A program made the position numbers and the translations under genes. Positions 1 through 6,925 of a stretch of 15,149 nucleotides of DNA are shown here, one piece after another. The stretch covers positions 1-15,149 of the forward strand of contig JBKPCR010000066.1 in the NCBI GenBank assembly GCA_046727435.1, given 5' to 3'. Below the pieces are notes generated by a model. The model was not told where the DNA came from. It searched no databases and saw nothing but the letters and a program-made list of their open reading frames with translations. The stretch comes from CAVPRW01 sp046727435 [NCBI: bacterium]. Lineage in GTDB: Bacteria; Tectomicrobia; Entotheonellia; J063. Position 1 is the first letter of the stretch. Every line of letters starts with the position of its first letter.

Positions 1-12
1 GCACTAAAGGCG

Positions 13-99
13 TAGTGCTGAGTGCTGAGTCCTGAGTTCTGAGCGCTGAGTCCTCTGTCTTTGTGCTACTCAGCACTCATCCCTCAGCACTCAGCACTA
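13..99. repeat. Heptamer-based inverted repeat (TGAGTGC units)
   Basis: The left arm (13-53) is built of six imperfect heptamers of the pattern AGTNCTG. The right arm (66-99) carries the complementary heptamers. The outer 17 bases pair perfectly (TAGTGCTGAGTGCTGAG at 13-29 with 83-99), and pairing resumes further in after a three-base mismatch. The whole could fold into a long hairpin with a loop of about 12-25 bases. It lies just before the MCE gene, whose ribosome site begins at about 105. Such heptamer hairpins are intergenic repeats by appearance; a role in transcript ends or stability is inference. Confidence 0.75.
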
Positions 100-118
100 T
101 CATTGAAAGGAATAGCTT

Positions 119-1285
119 ATGATCACGCAGAAGAGCGCCCAAGTCCGCGTCGGGATCTTCGTGTTTGCCACCCTGGTGACATTTACGGTCGCCATTTTCT
201 TGCTCGGCAGCCGCACGCAATATTTCCAACCCCAGTATACCCTGAAGGCCGTCTTCTCCAATGTCGGCTACTTACTAGAAGGCGCAGGAGTCTATCTGGC
301 CGGTGTGTTGGTGGGCCGCGTCGGCGAGATCCGGTTTTTTGAGGATATTGCTGCCCAGAAGGTCTTGGTCTCGCTGAAGATCGCCCGTCACTATCAGGAG
401 CGCATTCGTCAGGACTCCGTGGCCGTCATCACCAGCTCTGGGTTGTTGGGTGATAAGTATATCGACATCACCCTAGGCAGCGAGTCCGAACCCGAATTGT
501 TAGATGGGATGTTCATTCGCACGCAAGCCCCGGCCGACTACGGTCAATTGATCCGGCAGGGTGAGGAAGTCCTCAAGAACACCATCGAGATCACCAGCGC
601 CCTAGGCGCCCTCACCAGTGGCTTCCGTTCGAGCCAAGGCCCTATGGCAGTGACCGACCTCCTCACCTCACTGGCCCAGACGGCCAGGGCTATCGAGACC
701 GGCGATGGCCTCATCCACTCCCTGATCTATGAGAAGGGCAATGAACGGATCTTCACCGATCTCGCGGCCGCCACGACGGCCCTGCGGGACACGTTGACGG
801 GCATCAAGGAAGGGAAGGGATTTCTCCAGACCCTGCTCACCGATCCCAATCCGGAGGTGGTAGCGCAGTTGACCAAACTCATGGCTACGGCGCACAAGCT
901 GTTGCAAGATATCGAGAAGGGTCAGGGTGTCCTGCACGCGCTGATCTATGATAAGCAGGGAGGCAAGGCTGTCAAAGACTTTGCCGGAGCCACGGGCCAT
1001 ATGAATGAGCTCTTGGCCAAGCTACAGGGGCAAGATGGACTCCTCGCGAGCCTTCTCAATGACCCGAAACAAAAGCAGGTGCTCATTGATCTGGCCCACA
1101 TCATGCACGACTCCCGCCAGATCGCCGCCGACATCGCTGCCGGGCGAGGGACCGTCGGTGGCTTCATCAAAGACCCTACTTTCTACGAAAACCTGACGGC
1201 TCTCCTGGAGGGCGCACGCCGAAGCTGGATTCTCCGTACCGTGATCCAGTCGACGGTGAACAAGGGACAGGAAGGGGAACGATGA
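119..1285 (+). CDS. MCE/MlaD-family phospholipid-transport substrate-binding protein
   Basis: 388 aa. Residues about 11-30 form one N-terminal membrane anchor and leave the rest in the periplasm. An MCE domain spans about 38-120, with the family signature GAGVYLAGVLVGRVGEI at 55-71 and the GLLGDKYIDI segment near 108-117. MCE proteins of the Mla type form hexameric rings that pass lipids between inner and outer membrane. The tail (195-369) contains five approximate repeats of about 36 residues starting with (D/K/Q/R)G-hydrophobic-L-x-x-L-(I/L)-x-D. These start near residues 195, 233, 269, 306 and 343 and are probably helical. The start is supported by GAAAGG at 105-110. No MlaE permease or MlaF ATPase gene is visible nearby, so partners must lie outside the window. 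The family call is firm; the transported lipid is unknown. Confidence 0.9.
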   Translation: MITQKSAQVRVGIFVFATLVTFTVAIFLLGSRTQYFQPQYTLKAVFSNVGYLLEGAGVYLAGVLVGRVGEIRFFEDIAAQKVLVSLKIARHYQERIRQDSVAVITSSGLLGDKYIDITLGSESEPELLDGMFIRTQAPADYGQLIRQGEEVLKNTIEITSALGALTSGFRSSQGPMAVTDLLTSLAQTARAIETGDGLIHSLIYEKGNERIFTDLAAATTALRDTLTGIKEGKGFLQTLLTDPNPEVVAQLTKLMATAHKLLQDIEKGQGVLHALIYDKQGGKAVKDFAGATGHMNELLAKLQGQDGLLASLLNDPKQKQVLIDLAHIMHDSRQIAADIAAGRGTVGGFIKDPTFYENLTALLEGARRSWILRTVIQSTVNKGQEGER

Positions 1286-1371
1286 TGATCGCCGTGCCGT
1301 GCGCTTCGTTATCCTCCCTGATGGCAGCCGCATTGGCCGCGCACCCGTCGAGTGATGCAACGCGGCGGTAG
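1282..1371 (+). other. Mini-ORF overlapping the MCE stop (ATGA)
   Basis: An ATG at 1282 overlaps the MCE stop codon (ATGA) and opens a 29-codon frame. Its product looks like a short signal-peptide-like stretch (hydrophobic Leu/Ala/Met run after MMIAVPCASL) ending in DATRR. It could be a translationally coupled peptide or the stub of a lost lipoprotein gene, which sometimes follows mlaD-type genes. No homology can be recognised. Downstream (1370-1416) the bases GCCCCTCTT and AAGAGGGCT form a possible weak hairpin. I see nothing else between here and the dehydrogenase except its ribosome site. Confidence 0.2.
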
Positions 1372-1514
1372 CCCCTCTTTACGTCGATCCTCTTGAAGGG
1401 CGTCGGGAAGAGGGCTACAATGGGACCTCAGGCAAGCCATATACGCGTGGCACGGCGTGATCCCGATGCCCGAAGAGAAGATAGAACACTGACAATCCTG
1501 CAAGGAGAACCACG

Positions 1515-2564
1515 ATGCCTACGGTCGATCACGAGCCTCTAGGTCAAATGGTGGATGGCATCTTGCGCGCGATGGGTACAAGTGAGGAAGAGGCCCAGAT
1601 CGTGCGCCGTCATATGATTGGGGCCAATCTGGTGGGACACGATTCGCATGGGGTGATTCTCTTGCCCACCTATGTGGACCGCATCAAAAAGGGGCATATC
1701 GTTCCCGGCGCCAAATTCGAGATCGTCCGAGAGGGGCGCACGACCGCCCGCATCAACGGCAATTGGGGGTTTGGGCAGGTGGTCTCAGAGCGGGCCATGC
1801 AGATGGCGATCGACAAGGCGACAACCTATGAGCTAGGCGCGGTCACCGTCTTCCATCAGAGTCATGTGGGGCGCGTCGGGGATTACCCGCTCATGGCGGC
1901 ACGTGCCGGGTTCATCGGCATGATGACCGCCGACTCTGGCAAAACCTCCAAAGCGGTGGCGCCCTTCGGCGGTCGGGTCGCCCGCTTGGGCACCAACCCC
2001 ATCTGCATCGCGCTGCCCAGCGACCTCGACGGCCCCATTTTCATCGATATGGCCACCAGCGCCGTGGCGGCCGGGAAGATCGGTGTGGCCCGTAACCGCA
2101 AACAACAGATTCCCCTTGGGTGGATCGTGGATAAAGATGGACACCCGACCACCAACCCCCTTGATTACTATGCTGGTGGGGCAATTCTCCCCGTTGGCGG
2201 TGATCAAGGACATAAGGGCTACGGGTTGTCCTTCATGGTTGAGGTATTGTCGGGGATCTTGACGGGATTGGGCTTTGGCATCGATCCCAACGGGCCACAC
2301 AACGACGGGGTGTTCATGGCGGTCTTCGCCGTCGAGGCCTTCCGGCCTCTGGATGAGTTCAAGCGCGAAATGGCCGAATTCGTCAAGTATGTCAAAGACA
2401 CCCCACCGGCCGAGGGCTTCAAAGAAGTCCTGTATCCCGGTGAAATCGAATACCGCACCGAACAGCAGCGGCGTCGAGATGGCATTCCCATCGAAGATGA
2501 AACCTGGCGGCAATTAACCGGACTCGCCACCGCCTCTGGTCTGACGATTCCACCCAGTCGTTGA
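1515..2564 (+). CDS. Malate/L-lactate dehydrogenase, Ldh2 (type 2 MDH) family
   Basis: 349 aa, the usual length of the Ldh2/YbiC/ComC/AllD family of NAD(P)-dependent 2-hydroxyacid dehydrogenases, which are unrelated to classical Rossmann malate dehydrogenases. Visible family marks are GHDSHG at 41-46, HQSHVGRVGDY at 114-124, GTNPI at 159-163, DMATSAVAAGK at 178-188 and GGDQGHKGYGLSFMVEVLSG at 228-247. These contain the catalytic His, substrate-binding Arg/Ser and nucleotide-binding residues. AAGGAGA at 1502-1508 supports the ATG. Substrate could be malate, lactate, ureidoglycolate or a similar 2-hydroxyacid; sequence alone does not decide. It stands about 230 bases from the MCE gene and 60 bases from the PAC2 gene, with no obvious pathway link to either. 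Confidence 0.92.
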   Translation: MPTVDHEPLGQMVDGILRAMGTSEEEAQIVRRHMIGANLVGHDSHGVILLPTYVDRIKKGHIVPGAKFEIVREGRTTARINGNWGFGQVVSERAMQMAIDKATTYELGAVTVFHQSHVGRVGDYPLMAARAGFIGMMTADSGKTSKAVAPFGGRVARLGTNPICIALPSDLDGPIFIDMATSAVAAGKIGVARNRKQQIPLGWIVDKDGHPTTNPLDYYAGGAILPVGGDQGHKGYGLSFMVEVLSGILTGLGFGIDPNGPHNDGVFMAVFAVEAFRPLDEFKREMAEFVKYVKDTPPAEGFKEVLYPGEIEYRTEQQRRRDGIPIEDETWRQLTGLATASGLTIPPSR

Positions 2565-2594
2565 CATGGCGTTAGGTGCTGCAACGTATTTAAC

Positions 2595-2609
2595 GCTCGC
2601 CATGCGAGC
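2595..2609 (+). repeat. Small perfect hairpin before the PAC2 gene
   Basis: GCTCGC, loop CAT, GCGAGC forms a perfect six-pair stem directly upstream of the ribosome site GGAAGGA (2613-2619). It may help separate the dehydrogenase transcript from the PAC2 gene or modulate initiation. No T-run follows, so it is not a convincing intrinsic terminator. Confidence 0.35.
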
Positions 2610-2624
2610 CGTGGAAGGATTACT

Positions 2625-3533
2625 ATGGCACGTCTGATTCTCCGTCATGAGCCGACGCTGCAAACTCCGAGTTTGGTCCTTGGGTTTGCCGGGTGGGCCA
2701 ATGCCGCCGGCCTGTCGGTCGAGGTGGTGTCACAACTACAATCCTTGTTGGAGACTGATACCATCGGCACTCTCGAAGCTCCCGAGTGTTATGTGATCAC
2801 GAATCCCTCGCTGGCACATCGACCGATCACGACCATTCGTGGCGGACTAATCGAGGAACTGCGCCTGCCCACCACCGAGGTGCACGCCTTGCCTGGAGCT
2901 GGGACCCAGCCTGAACTGCTGCTGATTCAAGGTCTGGAACCGGACCTGCATTGGCAGGAATATGTCGAAGCGCTCTGGAGCCTGATCGATCGTTTTGCGG
3001 TCAGACGTGTCTACACTATAGGCAGCTACTACGATCAGATCCCGCATACGCGCCCGCCTCATGTCGCAGCGGTGGTCAGCGATGCGCGTCTCAAGGCGGC
3101 ATTGCGCTTGCAACATATCGATTTTACCAGCTATGAAGGACCGACGAGTATTCAGACCTTCCTGCTGTATACCTGCCAGCAGCGACAGGTCGAGGGGGTA
3201 AGTCTATGGGGAGGCGTACCCCCTTATCTGCAGGGAAGCTATCCCAGGGGTGTGGTGCGCATCCTTTCCGTTCTCAGCAAGCTCATTGGGTTCAGCATCG
3301 ATTCCAGTGCGTTGCAGTCATGGGTCAGCGAGTTTCAAAGCGTGCTGCAGCAACAGGTAGCCAAAAACGACGAGCTGCAGGCCTTCATCAAGCAACTGGA
3401 GATGGCCTATGACCAAACCATGACCGATACCGATGTGCAGCAGGGCGATGAAATCGTCGAGGAGATCCAGCAGTTTCTCCGCCATCGCCATCGTCCAGGC
3501 GACGTCCCACCGTCCTCCGATGCTCCATCATAA
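2625..3533 (+). CDS. PAC2 (proteasome assembly chaperone 2-like) family protein
   Basis: 302 aa. The N-terminus LVLGFAGWANAAGLSVEVV (18-36) matches the PAC2 family opening, normally G(F)xGWxDAGxAA. The mid motif YTIGSYYDQIPHTRPP (130-145) and PTSIQTFLL (173-181) also fit. The C-terminal region (about 225-290) is Gln/Glu-rich and probably coiled coil or helical, as in actinobacterial PAC2 proteins. Eukaryotic and archaeal relatives help assemble proteasomes. Bacterial members are scattered and mostly of unknown role, though some occur with Pup-proteasome genes. No proteasome or Pup gene is in this window. The start is supported by GGAAGGA at 2613-2619. Family call firm, function unknown. Confidence 0.85.
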   Translation: MARLILRHEPTLQTPSLVLGFAGWANAAGLSVEVVSQLQSLLETDTIGTLEAPECYVITNPSLAHRPITTIRGGLIEELRLPTTEVHALPGAGTQPELLLIQGLEPDLHWQEYVEALWSLIDRFAVRRVYTIGSYYDQIPHTRPPHVAAVVSDARLKAALRLQHIDFTSYEGPTSIQTFLLYTCQQRQVEGVSLWGGVPPYLQGSYPRGVVRILSVLSKLIGFSIDSSALQSWVSEFQSVLQQQVAKNDELQAFIKQLEMAYDQTMTDTDVQQGDEIVEEIQQFLRHRHRPGDVPPSSDAPS

Positions 3534-3554
3534 ACTGGAGGATGGCTGCATCGT

Positions 3555-3657
3555 TCCCTCCCCTGCTGAGAGGAGGGATGAGGAGTCGTGTGAGGGTGGC
3601 AGGGCACAATCGATCAGCCTCATCGCCCTCACCGCAGCCTTCTCCCAGCGGGAGAAG
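3555..3657. repeat. Dispersed GC-rich hairpin repeat, copy A (composite)
   Basis: Two hairpins sit in the PAC2-glycosyltransferase gap: TCCCTCC(3555-3561)/GGAGGGA(3572-3578), and CTTCTCCC(3639-3646)-AGC-GGGAGAAG(3650-3657), a perfect eight-pair stem. The second is preceded by CCCTCACC. The same CCCTCACC-GCC-CTCTCCC-GGGAGAG layout recurs at 6121-6153, 8590-8624 (opposite strand) and partly at 10238-10281. An open frame from ATG 3542 runs through this repeat, but it is not a credible start for the next gene. Confidence 0.7.
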
Positions 3658-3700
3658 AAGCAAGAGCCCGGAGTCGCGAGCGGCAAGGGAGAACACCCGC

Positions 3701-4924
3701 GTGGAAGTGATGTCTGTCGTGCTGCTGCTGAGTGGGATCGTGGCGTTTGTAGGAGCGTTGTTCAACCTGCGACGCAGCCAGAGACTGGCACGTGTCCTGT
3801 GCACCGTTGAGCCGCACCGTACCGCAGCCGGCACCGACCCACCCCCCGTCAGCATCCTGGCGCCTTGTCGTGGTGTCGACGACCAGTTTGCGGCCTATGC
3901 ACGGGCGCTCCTGGCGCAGCAGTATTCAGGCTATGAGGTCTTGTTCCTTGTCGAATCGACGACCGACCCTGCTTGGCATGTGCTCAACCGCCTCCTCGCC
4001 TACGTGCCCAGCGCTCGTGCATCGCTCATCATCACCGGGACGGCAGAGGGGTGCAGCCAGAAGATTCATAATTTGCTTGTCGGGCTGGAACATGTCGCAC
4101 CAGAAACTAGCATCCTGGCCTTCGTAGACTCCGATATACAGGTCCATCCCCACTGGTTGGAGGCGCTGGTGACACCGCTCAACAATGCCACCGTGGGGGC
4201 AACGTCGGGCTATCGCTGGTATGTACCATACCGTGGAAGTGTGGCAGGAAGTCTGCGCTCGGCCTGGAACGCTGCCACTCTCATCCTCATGGCTCACCCA
4301 CGGTATGGATTTGCCTGGGGTGGATCGACGGCCATCCGGCGTGAAGTATTCGAGAAGCTGCGGATTCGCGATGCCTGGTCGCGTGGCTTGAGCGATGACC
4401 TGTTGCTCACACAAGCGGTGCGAGGCGCCGGCCTGAAGATACCCTTCGTCGCAGCCTGTCTGGTCCCAACCTTCGAGCCCTGCACTTGGCAGCAACTGCT
4501 CGAATGGACCAACCGACAGACCTGCATCGCACGCGTGCATGTGCCGTACTCATTAAGCTTGGGTCTTTTGATCCATCTCAGCAGCATCACCTTGGGCTTG
4601 CTCGGGGTCATGGCTCTTGCTACCGATCAGTGGGTCGCGGGTGGATTGCTTCTGAGCTATTGGGTACTCACCGGGCTCGGCAGTCTGGCGGTCTGTCGTG
4701 CGGCACGCCTCCGTCTATCCGCTCATGGGTTCACCGTCGCTCAACACACCTGGGCCCAGGCCCTGTGGACCCCAGCGGTCACCGTGTTGGCGCTGACGAA
4801 CATCGCCGTGTCGTTCACGACCAGGACGATCACCTGGCGTGGCATTTCCTATACCATGCTCTCACCGCAGCATGTGGTCATGCACACCGGGCCACGTGTC
4901 CCAGTACCACCCTCGCAGGCCTGA
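3701..4924 (+). CDS. Membrane glycosyltransferase, GT21/ceramide glucosyltransferase (HpnI-like)
   Basis: 407 aa from GTG 3701, chosen because AAGGGAGA (3684-3691) lies about nine bases upstream. ATG 3710 is an alternative, and an in-frame ATG at 3542 lies inside a repeat. A membrane segment (about 4-22) is followed by a cytosolic GT-A domain with SILAPCRGVD (51-60), the metal-binding FVDSDI (141-146), WGGSTAIRR (206-214), LSDDLLLTQA (230-239) and NRQTCIAR (271-278), equivalent to the Q/RxxRW site. C-terminal hydrophobic segments lie near 281-305, 310-335 and 352-372, and WRGISY (379-384) is typical. Relatives add sugars to ceramide or to hopanoid side chains. Its partner gene starts 16 bases downstream, so the two probably form one transcript. 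The acceptor lipid is unknown; no squalene-hopene cyclase or other hopanoid gene is in the window. Confidence 0.85.
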   Translation: MEVMSVVLLLSGIVAFVGALFNLRRSQRLARVLCTVEPHRTAAGTDPPPVSILAPCRGVDDQFAAYARALLAQQYSGYEVLFLVESTTDPAWHVLNRLLAYVPSARASLIITGTAEGCSQKIHNLLVGLEHVAPETSILAFVDSDIQVHPHWLEALVTPLNNATVGATSGYRWYVPYRGSVAGSLRSAWNAATLILMAHPRYGFAWGGSTAIRREVFEKLRIRDAWSRGLSDDLLLTQAVRGAGLKIPFVAACLVPTFEPCTWQQLLEWTNRQTCIARVHVPYSLSLGLLIHLSSITLGLLGVMALATDQWVAGGLLLSYWVLTGLGSLAVCRAARLRLSAHGFTVAQHTWAQALWTPAVTVLALTNIAVSFTTRTITWRGISYTMLSPQHVVMHTGPRVPVPPSQA

Positions 4925-4940
4925 TAAGGAGGGCTCGATC

Positions 4941-6080
4941 GTGACCACCGGCCAGGAGGTTCGCCACTATGTCCGCTCTGCGCTGGGCAGGCGCCGCTTT
5001 AACCTCCTCATTTTTTTTGTGACATCACGCTGTAACGCCAAGTGCGATTTTTGCTTTTACTGGGATCACCTCAATCAGCAGGGTGATCTGACCATGGACG
5101 AGATTCGCCAGATCTCGACGACCATGCCGCAGTTTCATCGCCTGCTGTTTTCGGGGGGCGAGACCTTCATGCGGAAGGAGCTGGTCGACATCGTTGGCCT
5201 CTTCCACCGCCAAAACGGCGTGGCGACGATTAATCTCCCGACCAACGGGATCCTGCAATCGCAGATCGTGGCGAAGACCGAGGCCGTTCTGGCTGAAAAT
5301 CCACAGCTGACGGTCAATGTTGGCTTCTCCCTCGACGGTTTCGCCGCCACGCACGACCGTGTGCGCGCTGTCCCGGGCTGCTTTCGTAAAGCCATCGCCA
5401 GTATCAAAGCGGTCACTGCACTGCGAGACAGATTTCCCAACCTGACAGTGTTCGTCAACAGCGTCATTCTGCATGAGAATTACGCGGAGTTGCCGGCCTT
5501 GGCGGATTATCTGCTGCACGAGGTCGATCTCGACACCCATTACTTCAACATCATCCGCGGCGACCCCATGAACCCGGCCCAACGGGACGTACCACATGAG
5601 GCGCTGGCCAAGCTCTACCAGGAGTATGAGCGCGTGCTCGCCATCTATGTGGAACGCAGCCACCAGCGGCGTGGCCGGGGAGCGGTATCGGCGGCCGTGT
5701 GGCGCACCTTCTACCTGGGACGGCTGGCGATCTATAACGATATTCAGCGCACCAACTATACCCATGGCGCCCGCTGGCCGATGCCCTGCACGGCCGGAGA
5801 CACGGCTGCAGTGATCGATTATCATGGCGATGTACGTATTTGTGAGCTGCGCCAGCCCATCGGGAACCTACGCGACTATGATTGCGACTTCGGACGGCTC
5901 TGGAGCTCACCGGCGCGGACGGCAGAGGTGGCGCAGATGCACCAGGATCACTGCGATTGCACGCACATCTGCTTCATCGACGACAGCGCGACGTATAGCC
6001 CCAAGGTCGCCCTATTGCAGTCCCCCCTGGCCTATGCACGGCGATCGCCTCTGCCGAGCGTGCCCTCTTCCTCTGAGTGA
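4941..6080 (+). CDS. Radical SAM protein with Cys-rich (SPASM-like) C-terminus
   Basis: 379 aa from GTG 4941, set by AAGGAGGG at 4926-4933; a longer frame from 4839 would overlap the glycosyltransferase. CNAKCDFC at 31-38 gives the three Cys that bind the SAM [4Fe-4S] cluster. FSGGETFMR (70-78) is the GGE SAM-contact motif, and GFSLDG (128-133) fits the barrel. The C-terminal part has Cys at 283, 301, 315, 338, 340 and 344, including the CDCTHIC cluster and VIDYHGDVRIC. This fits a SPASM/twitch-like domain carrying extra Fe-S clusters. Such proteins modify peptides or small molecules; the substrate is not evident and no precursor peptide was found. Close coupling to the GT21-like gene suggests joint action on a lipid or glycolipid, which is inference. 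Confidence 0.87.
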   Translation: MTTGQEVRHYVRSALGRRRFNLLIFFVTSRCNAKCDFCFYWDHLNQQGDLTMDEIRQISTTMPQFHRLLFSGGETFMRKELVDIVGLFHRQNGVATINLPTNGILQSQIVAKTEAVLAENPQLTVNVGFSLDGFAATHDRVRAVPGCFRKAIASIKAVTALRDRFPNLTVFVNSVILHENYAELPALADYLLHEVDLDTHYFNIIRGDPMNPAQRDVPHEALAKLYQEYERVLAIYVERSHQRRGRGAVSAAVWRTFYLGRLAIYNDIQRTNYTHGARWPMPCTAGDTAAVIDYHGDVRICELRQPIGNLRDYDCDFGRLWSSPARTAEVAQMHQDHCDCTHICFIDDSATYSPKVALLQSPLAYARRSPLPSVPSSSE

Positions 6081-6120
6081 GGGTGTGGGTGTGGGAAAGC
6101 CTGGCGGTGCTGCATGAGAC

Positions 6121-6153
6121 CCCTTACCCCGGCCTTCTCCCGGCGGGAGAGGG
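6121..6153 (+). repeat. Dispersed GC-rich hairpin repeat, copy B
   Basis: CTTCTCCC(6134-6141)-GGC-GGGAGAGG(6145-6152) forms an almost perfect stem. It is preceded by CCCTTACCCCGG, the conserved flank of this family. It lies in the gap between the radical SAM gene and the TPR gene, which together with a GT-rich stretch (6066-6100) holds no gene. It matches copies A, C and D. Confidence 0.7.
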
Positions 6154-6178
6154 AGAAAGGGCATGGAGCTAGAGTTTA

Positions 6179-6208
6179 TTGACAGTGCTAGGCTGCAGGG
6201 AGAATCAT
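6179..6208 (+). promoter_or_regulatory. Candidate sigma-70 promoter for the TPR-HMA operon
   Basis: A perfect -35 TTGACA (6179-6184) is followed after 18 bases by AATCAT (6203-6208), a 4/6 match to TATAAT. It lies 58 bases before the TPR start and after repeat copy B. It is the only promoter-like element in the gap and would drive the TPR, unknown and HMA genes. Confidence 0.5.
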
Positions 6209-6265
6209 ATCCATCCGCTCTCCACGGCTGGCCACGCATGTCGAGATGGATGAAGGAGCCTAACA

Positions 6266-6616
6266 ATGCCTGAGGAGGATCACGAACCATCACGGCTGGA
6301 GCAATTTCGAGAAATCGTCGATCTGGACCCGGATGACTATTTCTCACACTTCGGCTATGCCAGTGCGCTCTTCGATGCCGGCCGCTATCCGGAAGCTGTC
6401 GTGGAATTCCGCGAAGCGATCCGACTCAAACCCGATTACTCGGCAGCGTTTCGCGATCTCGGCAAAGCATTAGAGAAAAGTGGTGCGCATGCCGAAGCTA
6501 GGCAAGCATACTGCCAGGGTATTCCCATCGCCGAGCGTAATGGTGACCTGCAGACCCTCAAAGAGATGCAGGTGTTTCTCAAGCGGTTAGAGCCGGGGCA
6601 AGGACGAGAAACCTGA
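6266..6616 (+). CDS. Small tetratricopeptide-repeat protein
   Basis: 116 aa, soluble, without a signal peptide. Two to three TPR units are visible: DDYFSHFGYASALFDAGRYPEAVVEFREAIRL over about 23-54, and DYSAAFRDLGKALEKSGAHAEARQAYCQGI over about 57-86. They show the usual small/large hydrophobic pattern and the closing Pro. TPRs mediate protein-protein contacts. The product is close to proteins often annotated simply as tetratricopeptide repeat protein. GAAGGAG at 6251-6257 supports the start. Its TGA overlaps the ATG of the next gene (TGATG at 6614-6618), so the two are probably translationally coupled. It is the first gene of a likely operon with the HMA frame. Confidence 0.88.
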   Translation: MPEEDHEPSRLEQFREIVDLDPDDYFSHFGYASALFDAGRYPEAVVEFREAIRLKPDYSAAFRDLGKALEKSGAHAEARQAYCQGIPIAERNGDLQTLKEMQVFLKRLEPGQGRET

Positions 6617-6912
6617 TGGGCGAGTCGCATCGGTTGCAATCATTTGCGGAAGACCTGGCGGTCTTTCGTCAACTCACTACTACCGAGGAGCGTGCCGAGT
6701 TCGCCAACCTGATGAAGCGCGCCTATGCCCAACACATCTCGGCCTGCGCCTTCGTGCAGCGTTCGCCCGAACGCCGAGTATCGACGTGGATTCGTTGCCT
6801 GTGTGAGAGGGGCCTCGCTCGGGAGGCAACCACGGCTGTCCACGATACTCGGGCAAACGATGGTGGAGCAAGTGCAGATCGGACAGATTTTACCCCGCAG
6901 CATGAGCCGTAA
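6616..6912 (+). CDS. Hypothetical protein coupled to the TPR gene, possibly frameshifted
   Basis: 98 aa, unrecognised. The first 45 or so residues look like a normal soluble helical protein (FAEDLAVFRQLTTTEERAEF). The rest turns Arg/Thr/Asp-rich and unstructured in style. In the +2-shifted frame the same DNA from about 6830 to 6925 reads more naturally (ILGQTMVEQVQIGQILPRSM), so a frameshift in the middle is possible. Coupling by TGATG to the TPR gene and a 13-base gap to the HMA start place it inside the operon. The N-terminal half is probably real; the C-terminal half is uncertain. No function can be named. Confidence 0.45.
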   Translation: MGESHRLQSFAEDLAVFRQLTTTEERAEFANLMKRAYAQHISACAFVQRSPERRVSTWIRCLCERGLAREATTAVHDTRANDGGASADRTDFTPQHEP

Positions 6913-6925
6913 GGAGCGACTGACG

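Noticed and set aside
1-120. CRISPR array from the repeated heptamers
   Set aside because: Units are only seven bases and contiguous, with no spacers and no cas genes.
1833-2513. 226-aa - strand frame inside the Ldh2 gene
   Set aside because: Antisense shadow of a clear dehydrogenase gene with no family features.
3542-3700. N-terminal extension of the glycosyltransferase from ATG 3542
   Set aside because: It runs through repeat hairpins, is Ser/Arg/Pro-rich, and a good ribosome site precedes GTG 3701.
4839-4940. N-terminal extension of the radical SAM protein from ATG 4839
   Set aside because: It overlaps the glycosyltransferase and lacks a ribosome site; AAGGAGGG precedes GTG 4941.
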